Source: Trichostrongylus colubriformis (taxonomy: Eukaryota; Nematoda; Chromadorea; Rhabditida; Trichostrongylidae). Taken from it: DNA of 64,000 nucleotides. Shown here in pieces: positions 53,082 through 61,608 of this stretch (positions are counted from its first letter, which is position 1; each line of letters starts with the position of its first letter). The stretch spans positions 44,154,203 through 44,218,202 of the forward strand of contig OZ022257.1 of assembly GCA_963978905.1 (NCBI GenBank), in the 5' to 3' direction. The notes under the pieces are model-generated. The model saw nothing but the letters and a program-made list of their open reading frames with translations, searched no databases and was not told the DNA's origin. The position numbers and the translations under genes were made by a program.

Positions 53082-55961
53082 CTAAAGCATAGTCTTAACA
53101 AAGTTCACGACACTTTGGTATCGGTCCTTGATGAAGTATTTATAGCTAATAAACTTATTTCTATAGATGCATTTCAGTATGTTTGCTATTATAAATTCTT
53201 TGGTGTATTTGTTATTATGTAGGACTACTGTAAATTCCTGCAATTTATTCTTAAAATTTTCAAATCCTGTAGTAGTATTAGCAATTCTAAGAGTTTCTGT
53301 GTATATAACTGAAGATTTGTTGTTGTTTGATATGTTTGTATCATTATGAGGAAATCTGATAACTTTAAAATTAAAGTCATCCGTTTTATTATATAGACTG
53401 GTGTTTACCTTATCTTCATTTATATTAATTTTTAAGTCTAAATAATTACTATTATACTGATCAATATTAGTTTTCTTCAGTTCCAATTTGTTTTTATAGA
53501 CTGCTGCTAGTTCTTTTTCTATATCCGTCTCCCTTTGATTATGTAATATCAGGAGATCATCCATATATCTGAAAGGTAAAAACAGCTTATCTTTACTCAG
53601 TTTAATATTCTTGGCATAATTATATTCCAGAATTGAAAGGGTGAGATCTGCTAGTAAAGGGCTGAAATTACCTCCCTGTGGTACCCCTTTATTTTGTTTA
53701 TATATATTTTCTGCGAATATACAGTAGCTATTTTTCAACAAATAATCAACCAAGTATATTAAATCATTGATATTGTAGCTTCTATAACCTTTTTTAATAT
53801 CCTGACCATCTGTGTAGTAAACACGATATCCGTTAGTGACTAGAAGCTGTTTACTGGAATTTTTAAAACAGATAGTTAGTAATATCTGTATATTTTTTAT
53901 AATTGTATCATGTTCTAGATTGGTAAACATGTCTGTGAAATCTGCCGTATATAACCTTAAGTTATCGTGAGTATTTGCAATTAGTTCTCTACTGATATTA
54001 ATATCATTAATAGACCAGTATGTTTTTATTGTTTTGTTCCTATTCTGCACTACATTGGCGTACTTTATGAAATGGTTTTTGATGAAAGTGAAAATAATAT
54101 GTAGTTCTTGGGCTAATGTTCTCATACTGCTATTTCTGGCTCCTGTGATGAATCTGAACTTAATTGGATTCTTGTGTAGTTTTGGTATTGCATATATTAC
54201 TGGTAGTTCTGCTTTTTGTAATGTATTGAGCTTGTTTCGTGTACAAAAAAGCTTATGTCTCAGTAGTATGGCGTACTTATTCTCACAATTCTCCCTATTG
54301 TAGGTATTATTGGTATTATGCATTGAAAAACTTTGTTTATCCTTATCATATAAAATACCCATTTCCTTCATTAGGACCCATAAGTAAAATGTTTTGCAGA
54401 TAACCCCATAGTTGTTACTTGCCTTATCCAAGGGACAGAATACAAAATAGTTTTGGTATCGTTCAATAATATCATTTGGTAAGCATTCCCCTTGTCCTTT
54501 AAGGTTGTTGCTTGTGAGTAGAGGTTTAATCCTGTCGTGATAACAAGTCCGGAAGTGTTTGTGTAATAGTTTAATCTTTTCGTTATTCAATTTATACTTA
54601 TTCTTATAGAAATTGATAACTTCCTCCACTTTTTCTAAATATATTGTTTTAATTTTAATCCTGCTTGTTCCCTTGTCCATTCTATATTTCGTTCCTTTTT
54701 CTAAAATACTTCTTAATTTTTCTTCTTTGATTATGCTTAAATCACCTGTGACTACATGTCCAAAATCATTATTGTTATATTTTGCAAAACATGTTTGGCT
54801 ACAAGCGCATCGGTTATTCATTATTTCTTCTAAGTTGTCTTTTTTAAGGTTTTTAAGTATTTTATTGTAATTGAATATTTTATTGGCTACTGCATCTTGA
54901 TATTTATAAACCGTCCTTATGGGTATGAAATCCTTCAGATTATCGCTATTGTTATCTGAAACTATTCTTTTGACTTTAAATGAGTTAAATATATTGCTAA
55001 AAGGAATGCGATTGTATATACTACTTTCATATCTGATGATTATGTTATGGTATTTGTCTATTATCTTTTTCTGGGTGTAATCACCATGTTGTAAATGTGC
55101 TAGTATGCAAAATACAAGATATCTAGTGATATTTTTAACCTTTGGTAGAAAGTCTGTGGTGATAGATAGATTAATAATCTTGTTAATTTCTTTTTTATTG
55201 AGACTTTTTATTGCTCTATAATATTCAATAGGTTTTAGCACTCCTTCTCCATTGGTGATTTTTTCCAAAATACCTTCATAGCTTAGATTATTTTTACGTT
55301 TTTTATTTTTTATTTTTCCTCTATTGTTCCTTTGTTTTGTAATTTTGAGATTGAAAAAAGGTGGGATGTTATTGTACGTGATAGGATTATTTATGTTAGA
55401 AATGTTACCATAACCTTTAATATTATCATTGAGTCCAAAAGGAAAAGGGGTCATAAGTAGCTTAATCCAGAATAATTCTTTTTCTAGCAGGATGGTTTTG
55501 TCATTAGATTTAAGAGAATCTAGAAGGGTAACCTTAATTCCTTTACCGCAATGATAAAAATGGTCATATAAAGGCGTATGTGTGTTGTGTTTTTTGATAT
55601 TATTGAGATGTTCTCCTATTCTAGTTTTTAATTTTCTTATAGTCATTCCTACATACTGCATACCGCAGTTGTTGCACGTTAAACAATAGATAACGTGATG
55701 AGAACAGCAACTGGAGTCTTTTTCCTTGTATGTGTTGATAATTAATCCTGTAACATGTGAAACTATATAATTTTCGTTATTGGTAATGCAACAAATTCTG
55801 CAGTTCTTATAACATTTGATACCCTTGTTGACATTACCGAAATTACTTAGTAGATATTGGCCTTGTCTATACCTTACCTTGTCAAACTTAGTGTTTTGAT
55901 AGTATTCAACACTTGTTTTGTTGTTTTTTGACCGGAAAATACAAGCATACGAGCGGTCCAA
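53082..55961 (-). CDS. PLE reverse transcriptase with N-terminal GIY-YIG endonuclease
   Basis: An uninterrupted 959-codon frame. Residues 50-58 hold a Cys cluster (CYKNCRICC). A GIY-YIG nuclease follows (HHVIYCLTC, then MQYVGMTIRKLKTRIGEHL, about 88-180). A long linker contains the CACSQTC Cys motif and GHVVTGDLSI. The RT domain has DKASNNYGVICK, IPKLHKNPIKFRFITGARNS, YTADFTDMFTNLEHD (motif A), GVPQGGNFSPLLADL (motif B, about 757) and FRYMDDLLIL (motif C, about 795). This permuted order places it in the Naiad/Chlamys-type PLEs, unlike the C-terminal nuclease class at 29826-31811. The frame follows a stop and opens with TTG; no ATG precedes the nuclease, so a start by splicing, a non-AUG codon or frameshift (an overlapping frame lies at 55874-56059) is needed. 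Catalytic residues look intact. Confidence 0.9.
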   Translation of the reverse strand: MDRSYACIFRSKNNKTSVEYYQNTKFDKVRYRQGQYLLSNFGNVNKGIKCYKNCRICCITNNENYIVSHVTGLIINTYKEKDSSCCSHHVIYCLTCNNCGMQYVGMTIRKLKTRIGEHLNNIKKHNTHTPLYDHFYHCGKGIKVTLLDSLKSNDKTILLEKELFWIKLLMTPFPFGLNDNIKGYGNISNINNPITYNNIPPFFNLKITKQRNNRGKIKNKKRKNNLSYEGILEKITNGEGVLKPIEYYRAIKSLNKKEINKIINLSITTDFLPKVKNITRYLVFCILAHLQHGDYTQKKIIDKYHNIIIRYESSIYNRIPFSNIFNSFKVKRIVSDNNSDNLKDFIPIRTVYKYQDAVANKIFNYNKILKNLKKDNLEEIMNNRCACSQTCFAKYNNNDFGHVVTGDLSIIKEEKLRSILEKGTKYRMDKGTSRIKIKTIYLEKVEEVINFYKNKYKLNNEKIKLLHKHFRTCYHDRIKPLLTSNNLKGQGECLPNDIIERYQNYFVFCPLDKASNNYGVICKTFYLWVLMKEMGILYDKDKQSFSMHNTNNTYNRENCENKYAILLRHKLFCTRNKLNTLQKAELPVIYAIPKLHKNPIKFRFITGARNSSMRTLAQELHIIFTFIKNHFIKYANVVQNRNKTIKTYWSINDINISRELIANTHDNLRLYTADFTDMFTNLEHDTIIKNIQILLTICFKNSSKQLLVTNGYRVYYTDGQDIKKGYRSYNINDLIYLVDYLLKNSYCIFAENIYKQNKGVPQGGNFSPLLADLTLSILEYNYAKNIKLSKDKLFLPFRYMDDLLILHNQRETDIEKELAAVYKNKLELKKTNIDQYNSNYLDLKININEDKVNTSLYNKTDDFNFKVIRFPHNDTNISNNNKSSVIYTETLRIANTTTGFENFKNKLQEFTVVLHNNKYTKEFIIANILKCIYRNKFISYKYFIKDRYQSVVNFVKTML

Positions 55962-56126
55962 CCCTTATGTATGCAGGGAGGGGTATTCCCGTAGGGGTTT
56001 GGCAGGGCTGCTGCCAGGGGGTGGCTCTCCCTAAAGAACAATAACGCTGGAGGCGCCAAAAATTAACCCACTCACGCCATTTTTGACTTTTATAAACCCC
56101 ATCAGCGTTAAAGTCTATTTTTAGTA
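55962..56126 (-). other. 5' region of the PLE gene
   Basis: A GC-richer patch than the rest of the island. A second open frame (55874-56059, minus) ends inside the start of the RT gene and may encode an upstream peptide joined by frameshift. The inverted words GGCAG/CTGCC lie near 56000-56015. Confidence 0.4.
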
Positions 56127-56356
56127 AGAGGTATGACCCTCCATTAAAGTATTATAAGGATATAATATATACACTGTCTTAGTTTTCCTATTTTTACTGA
56201 GAGGTATGGCCCTCTATTAAAGTTTTAATTTTATATTAAAGGTAGTATTATTGTTCCTATTTTTATTTGGAGGTATGGCCCTCCTTTAGAGTATGAATGG
56301 GAAATGTATTATGTCAATCCTTGTCCTCCTATTTTTATTGAGAGGTATGGCCCTCT
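56127..56356. repeat. Four-copy hairpin repeat upstream of the PLE
   Basis: Hairpins at 56127-56142, 56200-56215, 56269-56284 and 56341-56356, spaced 69-73 bp, each preceded by CCTATTTTTA-like sequence. Copies 2 and 4 read AGAGG-TATGGC-CCTCT; copy 3 reads GGAGG-TATGGC-CCTCC. Both sides of the stem changed together in copy 3. Copy 1 is imperfect. Confidence 0.85.
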
Positions 56357-56579
56357 ATCAAAATATTTATATATGTAGGCCCTTAATTTTTTGTACAGGT
56401 ATGTCAGCAAGGGTATTAATATTTCTTATAGTACCATTATATATGTATATAACTTATTAATGAGTAAAAGTGCATTATTTTTATTAATTTATTTTAATAG
56501 TTTATTATATTTTTACTTAATATTTGTATATAAAATTTTACTTAATATCTGTATATAAATTTTGATTCTTTTTTATTAT

Positions 56580-56584
<5 letters not shown>

Positions 56585-56621
<37 letters not shown>
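56585..56621. repeat. Poly-T tract
   Basis: 37 T residues in a row, followed by AATAAATAT. On the minus strand this is a poly-A run, which could be the relic of a polyadenylated insertion. Confidence 0.9.
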
Positions 56622-56625
<4 letters not shown>

Positions 56626-57441
56626 AATATTATATTTAATTTATTATATTATTTATATTTTAATATATATTTAATAAATTATTTATTTATTTATTTATTT
56701 TTTATATGTTATTAAGAAGTAGCAGGTAAAAAAAATCAACTTTATATGTGAATAGTAGTGTATAAGAAAAAACTAGAAATAAGAGCCAAGCATAATACTT
56801 AGTTAGAAGAACAAATATGGGATGTACTATATCGAGCATATGTTTGTGACCATGTTTGTATGTTGTAGTACAATTGAATAATGATGAAGAAAAAGACCGT
56901 TAGAGAAAAAGAGTGCACTGGAATGAATATTGATATAGGAGTAGGTTAAAGACTTGTATCAGTTTGAATAATTCTATTCTTTAGTATGTGATGATAAAGA
57001 GCTAATGCCTTGAACCAACTGGTTGGATGTGAGGGAAAATAAAGTAGTTTAAATAACTATCATGGGTTGAGTAGATGTTATTTAGAAATACCCATTAACT
57101 TAATTAATCACTTATTGAATAAGTACGGAACTAACCCTTTGTGTTATATAAACCTTTCTATGTAGCTAAGTGTCAGAACAATTGATATTCTAATTAGCGA
57201 TGGTTATTCTTACTGTTTGTTTTTAGTTGTGTATATTTGCGTATATCATGTAGTTTTTGCAACCGTATGCTATTGATACTTATGAAGTGGACATTATCAG
57301 GCCTAAATTCGTCTTCCATTCTGCTGTGAAGCATTCTGTTGTTCTATTTTAACCTTTTTTCACTTGAATGTTATAAAGCTTTATGTGCGTGGTTGTTACC
57401 ATAGTTAAGAACGTGCCTAAGCAGTAATCGATATGTTTTAG
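56622..57441 (+). other. AT-rich presumed promoter and first exon region
   Basis: The upstream exons and start codon of the spliced gene should lie here or within the cassette region. A possible coding stretch (about 57259-57350, containing TYEVDIIRPKFVFHSAV) is open but ends in TAA without a donor. Nothing is secure. Confidence 0.35.
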
Positions 57442-59180
57442 GAAGTATTTCCACCGACTCCTACCCCTCACAAGCTAGTCCAAAAACTAAGCAGGTAAGT
57501 TAAATACTATTACATATATGAAATAAGTGTAGTACATCTAATGTTGTTTAACTTGAATGGCTATTGATTAGTAGATTACTATCGAATATTCCTAGATTTC
57601 TTGATCTTTTATTTGGATCATGTATAACTGTAGTTTCTAGGCATGTGTAAAAATTTTTTTCTTCCTCATTCTTAAAGTATGTTATGTATACAAATTCTAG
57701 GTATTTGTGGTGGAAAAAGGTCACAATCTTTTGTGTCTAAATCAGGTTGTGGTGGTGTAGTCTCAGGGCAACTAATATTGGTAAGTATTCTTCATTCTAA
57801 GAATAGTTCTATTTACTGCGTAAATATTATATTTTGTTTGTATGTCCTTACTTAATTATAAAGCTAATTAGCTAGTGTCGTAGTTATAAAAATAGTGTCC
57901 TAGTTATATAACTTTTCCGTGCAGGGTTATTACCTAAGCTAAACATGTTTTAAGATTAATTGCATTGTTTCAGGAAGTAGTTCTTTCAATTCTTCCCCCT
58001 CACTGGTCTGCCCAGAAAAACTAGGTAGGTAAGTTAAATTACTATTATATATATGATTTTAGATGTACTATACCTATTATTTTAGATTATATTGAGTGAT
58101 TATGGATTAGTTTGTAGATTGATACTGAGTATTTCTAAGTACTTCATTGTCTTTTTGTTCATTGTAAACCTAGTTCCGAAAATTGTGTGATTTTACGTAA
58201 CGTATGTTACGTATACATAATTCTAGGTATTCTGGTGGGAGAAAGGAGACAAGCCCCCATATCTATCTGTATTGTGGTAGTGTGGCTGTTTTAAATAATA
58301 TTGGTAAGTATACTTAAGAGATTAAATATTATCTATTGTGTAAATACTATATTATGTTTGCGTGTTTTTTATCAATTATAAAGCTAAACATACTTGAAAA
58401 ACAATTTTAATGTTTCAGGAAGTAGTTACGTGAATTCCTATCCCCGCATTGTTCGTCCAGAAACTAGAGAGGTAAGTTAAATTACAATTATTTGAATGAA
58501 ATTAGATGTAGTATAACTTATGTTTCCTATTTATTGAATGATTATCGAATGATATGTAGATTACTATTATATATGTCTGAATCCTTCATTGTTTTTTGTT
58601 CATTACAACCATAGTTCAAAAATTGTGTAATTTTACGTAAAGTATGTTATGTTGATATAGTTCTAGGTTATTGTGGTGGAAAAAACTGACGGTCTCCATA
58701 TTTATCTGAGGTGATGTCAGTGTGCCTAATTTAAACTATGTTGGTAAGTATTCCTCTATTACTGTTATATAAACTTTATATCATGTTTGTAAGAGTTTAG
58801 TTCGTTTAATGCTGAACGTTTGTGTCAAGAGCAATTTATTAATGTTTTGGCAAGTAGTCCAATCAACTCCTCAATTCGCGTAGCTAGCCCAGAAAAATAG
58901 GCAGGTAAGTTACTTTATCATTATAAGATTAGATGTGGTATATTTTATTGGTTATGTTATACTTGTATGATTATTGATTTTTAGTTATATTGGTTTAGTT
59001 TAGTTTAATTAAGTTTTTTTAGTTTATCACCTTAGTATTGAAAAATGTGTACTTATTACGTAACGTATGTTTTATATACATATTTATGTAAACATAATTC
59101 TAGGTGATATTTTTGTGGGAAAAAGGTATCCATCCCCTATCTATCTCTGGTGTGGTAGTGTGGTTTCTTATACAATATTA
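57442..59180 (+). repeat. Four tandem copies of a two-exon cassette
   Basis: Each copy (period about 433-532 bp) holds exon-like block A (57442-57494, 57974-58028, about 58419-58471, about 58852) bounded by TTTCAG and GTAAGTT, and block B (57701-57780, 58227-58303, 58667-58743, 59104-59180) bounded by TTCTAG and GTAAGTATT. Introns between them are similar too. Block A shares a readable Ser/Pro-rich pattern (SSxxNSxPxxxxPE). Block B copies 2 and 4 share IYL.CGSV. Some copies have stops or a lost acceptor, so parts are decaying. Confidence 0.7.
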
Positions 59181-60881
59181 GTAAGTATTCTTTTTCTAAG
59201 ATGCAATTACATCTAATGTGGAAACCTTATATAATGTTTGCGTATTTTTAGAAGTTGTGAAAGCTGTTGTTATTTGATAATTTCTTATCTTGGATTGTTT
59301 CATTGTTCCTAAGCGCACTATCTTTTGTGACGTTGATTACAAGATACACCAGCTCCAGTGTGAACAAGGAGGAAGGTGAGTAAAATTACCGTTTAATAAC
59401 TAATCTAATGTTACCCTAGTATATTGGACTTTCTGTTTGTTTTTGATTTTAGCTAAACTGTGGTATTGGTATTTCTCTATATCAGTTGATAAGCGTTTGA
59501 GTGGTATACATTGATGGAACTGGTAGGTGTTTATTTGTTATTTACCTATTTATTCCATCTTTGTTTACCGTATTCATGTTTATCTGTATGTTCCTTGCAC
59601 ACTGCCTTGTTATTTGAAGAATTATTTAGAGAAAAGGTTTTGACCTAGCCAACGTTGATCAGTCGAAAAAGCAGGGTGAACTGCAGGAACATGTTAATAA
59701 TAGTGTACTGTCTAAACAGATTAGGGTATTGTTTATGCCCAACAAGGACCGGTGCTCGGTTAAGGATCTAGTGAAAAAATTCCTAAAAGAGGTGGTGAAG
59801 TAAGTTTTTGACAGAAGGTCCCAGTTATGAGGAATTAAGAGAATTTTTCTTAATGTAATATTATAGATATGATGTGGCAGAAGACATTACCCCCCTTAGT
59901 TGGTATAAACCTGCTGGTACCAATGGTAGCACGTCGTCTTTTAGAGTATGTAGTTAAGTTTACCACTAATAACGTACAAGAAAATCATAGTTGTAGATAA
60001 TACTGAATAACCACTCATAAGCTTTCAGGCGGAAATGTCTTATTCTTTCTGGGATCACTTTGTAACTAAGGGAAGGCTCAATCTTGCCGAGTATAATCGG
60101 AAACATAAGTCAGAAATTAAAATCATAAGGAACCAATCCAACAGGCATAGTGATATGGAGAACCTAAGGTGAATTGTAACTTATACGTAAAGGATGCAAT
60201 ACTATTTGTGTAGACAATTTTTGAATTTTAGCTTGTACTTACGTAAACGAATTAGAGAGTATTGTGTGGAACATGATTTGGCAGTGCCTGATGTTATTGT
60301 AAAGGGATCTTATCTAATAATAAAGAACAAGAAGAACTCAAACATCATGGTAAGTGTTGGAAAAAGTCTTAATAGTTACTAATTTACGAAATGGCTTACT
60401 ATTCAGTTATGATTAATTGGTGAATATTAAGAGATTTAAGTCGACTTTATTATCGATCATATTAGGATGGGATTACAGTGATTGGCATGGAAGCCCCATA
60501 AAGACTCTACTAACACCCTCCGAGTTGAAGAGCTACGAGGTGAAGAAAACGAGTATGTAATAATATTATTATTGTTAGATACTAGTTTATAGGATGGCAA
60601 TATACGCTGGGGTTCCTTGAAAATGGAGTCTTTTTCCCAACTAAGTAGTGATGTAGAAAAACAGGGCTCGTCTCATCACTCGGAAAATCAAGATGTGAGT
60701 TGATATATAATATTAGTAAAATGATAAATATATGTTAATGTGTTAATTTAGAGTAGTAAAATGAAATCGAGGAAACGTGACTCCAACAGTCAGGACAGTT
60801 ACGTACAAAAGAAGGCTCGTAGTGAGGATCATAAGAGATCTTTCTAATAGTAGGAATTTGCTAATCTTATTATGATGTTTT
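57442..60881 (+). CDS. Multi-intron gene of unknown function in the island
   Basis: The core is four exons with clean GT-AG borders and fully consistent phases: 59630-59799, 59867-59945, 60029-60168 and 60232-60349 (507 bp, 169 residues). The peptide contains RKGFDLANVDQSKKQ, QIRVLFMPNKDRCSVKDLV, DITPLSWYKPAG, MSYSFWDHFV and YLRKRIREYCVEHDLAVPDV. It is basic and soluble, with no membrane segment and no domain I recognise. Upstream the cassette repeats and 59314-59375 probably add exons. Downstream, 60466-60552, 60593-60693 and 60752-60847 look like alternative 3' exons (one reads into a Lys/Arg/Ser-rich tail, SRKRDSNSQDSYVQKKARS), but their phases do not all agree. Introns are only about 55-120 bp. 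It diverges from the PLE gene. It may be an accessory protein of the element or a captured host gene. Confidence 0.55.
59630..59799 (+). CDS. Island gene core exon 1
   Basis: 170 bp; acceptor TTATTTAG, donor GTAAGT. Begins RKGFDLANVDQS in phase 0 and leaves phase 2, completed by the next exon to Lys-Tyr-Asp. Confidence 0.65.
59867..59945 (+). CDS. Island gene core exon 2
   Basis: 79 bp; acceptor ATTATAG, donor GTATGT. Encodes YDVAEDITPLSWYKPAGTNG and a short Ser-rich end; leaves phase 0. Confidence 0.65.
60029..60168 (+). CDS. Island gene core exon 3
   Basis: 140 bp; acceptor GCTTTCAG, donor GTGAAT. Starts AEMSYSFWDHFVTKGRLN and ends DMENL plus two bases. Confidence 0.65.
60232..60349 (+). 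CDS. Island gene core exon 4
   Basis: 118 bp; acceptor GAATTTTAG, donor GTAAGT. Completes a Ser codon and continues LYLRKRIREYCVEHDL, ending KNSNIM in phase 0. Confidence 0.65.
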
Positions 60882-61257
60882 AGGAAGCGTTTGTTTCCTT
60901 CATAGAGTTTTACTGTTATGTTTGGAGTTCTTAGTTTTATTAATTTTTATCAATTTTATGATGTGTTTTGAATAAATTTTTTAACCGTAAAAAAGTATTA
61001 TTGGAGAGATATATACTTATAAGCAAAAGGACGTCAAGGTTAGAAAAAGGTAAATAGTTAACACGAATAATGTATAGCAACCAGCAGATTGAAGTAGTTA
61101 GAATAACGTTATTATTATGATAATAACTACTACGTAGATCTATGAGAGAACAAATAAGGAGAAGTAGTAGTATAAATAAAATTAACTATAATATGAATGA
61201 CTGAGTCAGTATGTATGAGAAAAGACTGTGAGATACTTAAGTGGACGAAGTAAAGGT
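60882..61257. other. AT-rich, presumed 3' untranslated region
   Basis: Contains AATAAA at about 60971, suitable as a polyadenylation signal for the plus-strand gene. No coding frames. Confidence 0.45.
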
Positions 61258-61404
61258 ACGTCAGTGGACGTTTGAAAAACGAAGGGACACGTCAGTGGAC
61301 GCGTTGAAGAAACGTCTATGGACGCAAAAAGAAGACACGTCAGTGGACGTGTTGAAGAAAGAAAACGTCTATGGACGCAAAAAAAAGAGACACGTCAGAG
61401 GACG
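61258..61404. repeat. Six-copy GACG hairpin array
   Basis: Stem ACGTC with GACG(T), four-base loops: 61258-61271 (AGTG), 61289-61301 (AGTG), 61312-61324 (TATG), 61336-61351 (AGTG, extended CACGTC/GACGTG), 61365-61377 (TATG), 61392-61404 (AGAG). The AGTG and TATG loop types alternate in the centre, indicating a two-hairpin unit. Confidence 0.85.
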
Positions 61405-61484
61405 CAACAAAAAGAGTGAACGTATAAAACATAAACTGATGAAGTGCAACGTGGGAAGCAGAAAAAACAGAAAAAAATATATAT

Positions 61485-61600
61485 CATGAGTAACCCGATA
61501 GTACGGAGCTGGAATGACACTTACTCGGGTTGCCCTCGTAGTTGAGTGTCTACCAGCCAGTACCAATAAGTAAAACACTCATGAAGTAGGTAAGTAAACA
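61485..61600. repeat. Structured right terminus
   Basis: AACCCGA (near 61495) pairs with TCGGGTT (near 61528). TGAGTGT (near 61544) pairs with ACACTCA inside the right direct repeat. The second stem cannot form at the left repeat, so the two ends differ. Confidence 0.6.
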
Positions 61601-61608
61601 AAAAATGA
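61562..61608 (+). repeat. 47-bp direct repeat, right copy
   Basis: Identical to 52657-52703. Immediately outside it the composition returns to that of the general flank. Confidence 0.92.

Larger units (their letters stand above)
52657..61608. mobile_element. AT-rich island: N-terminal-GIY-YIG PLE plus divergent spliced gene
   Basis: 8.95 kb between identical 47-bp direct repeats, much more AT-rich than the flanks. It contains, from left, two hairpins (52700-52778), a PLE reverse transcriptase gene on the minus strand (53082-55961), a four-copy hairpin repeat (56127-56356), a poly-T tract, a multi-exon plus-strand gene (57442-60881) and a six-copy hairpin array (61258-61404). The sharp composition change and the direct repeats argue for one inserted unit. 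The direct repeats could be pseudo-LTR remnants of the PLE or a long target duplication. Giant PLE-based elements with extra genes are known in rotifers (terminons), but I know of no nematode case. Confidence 0.6.
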
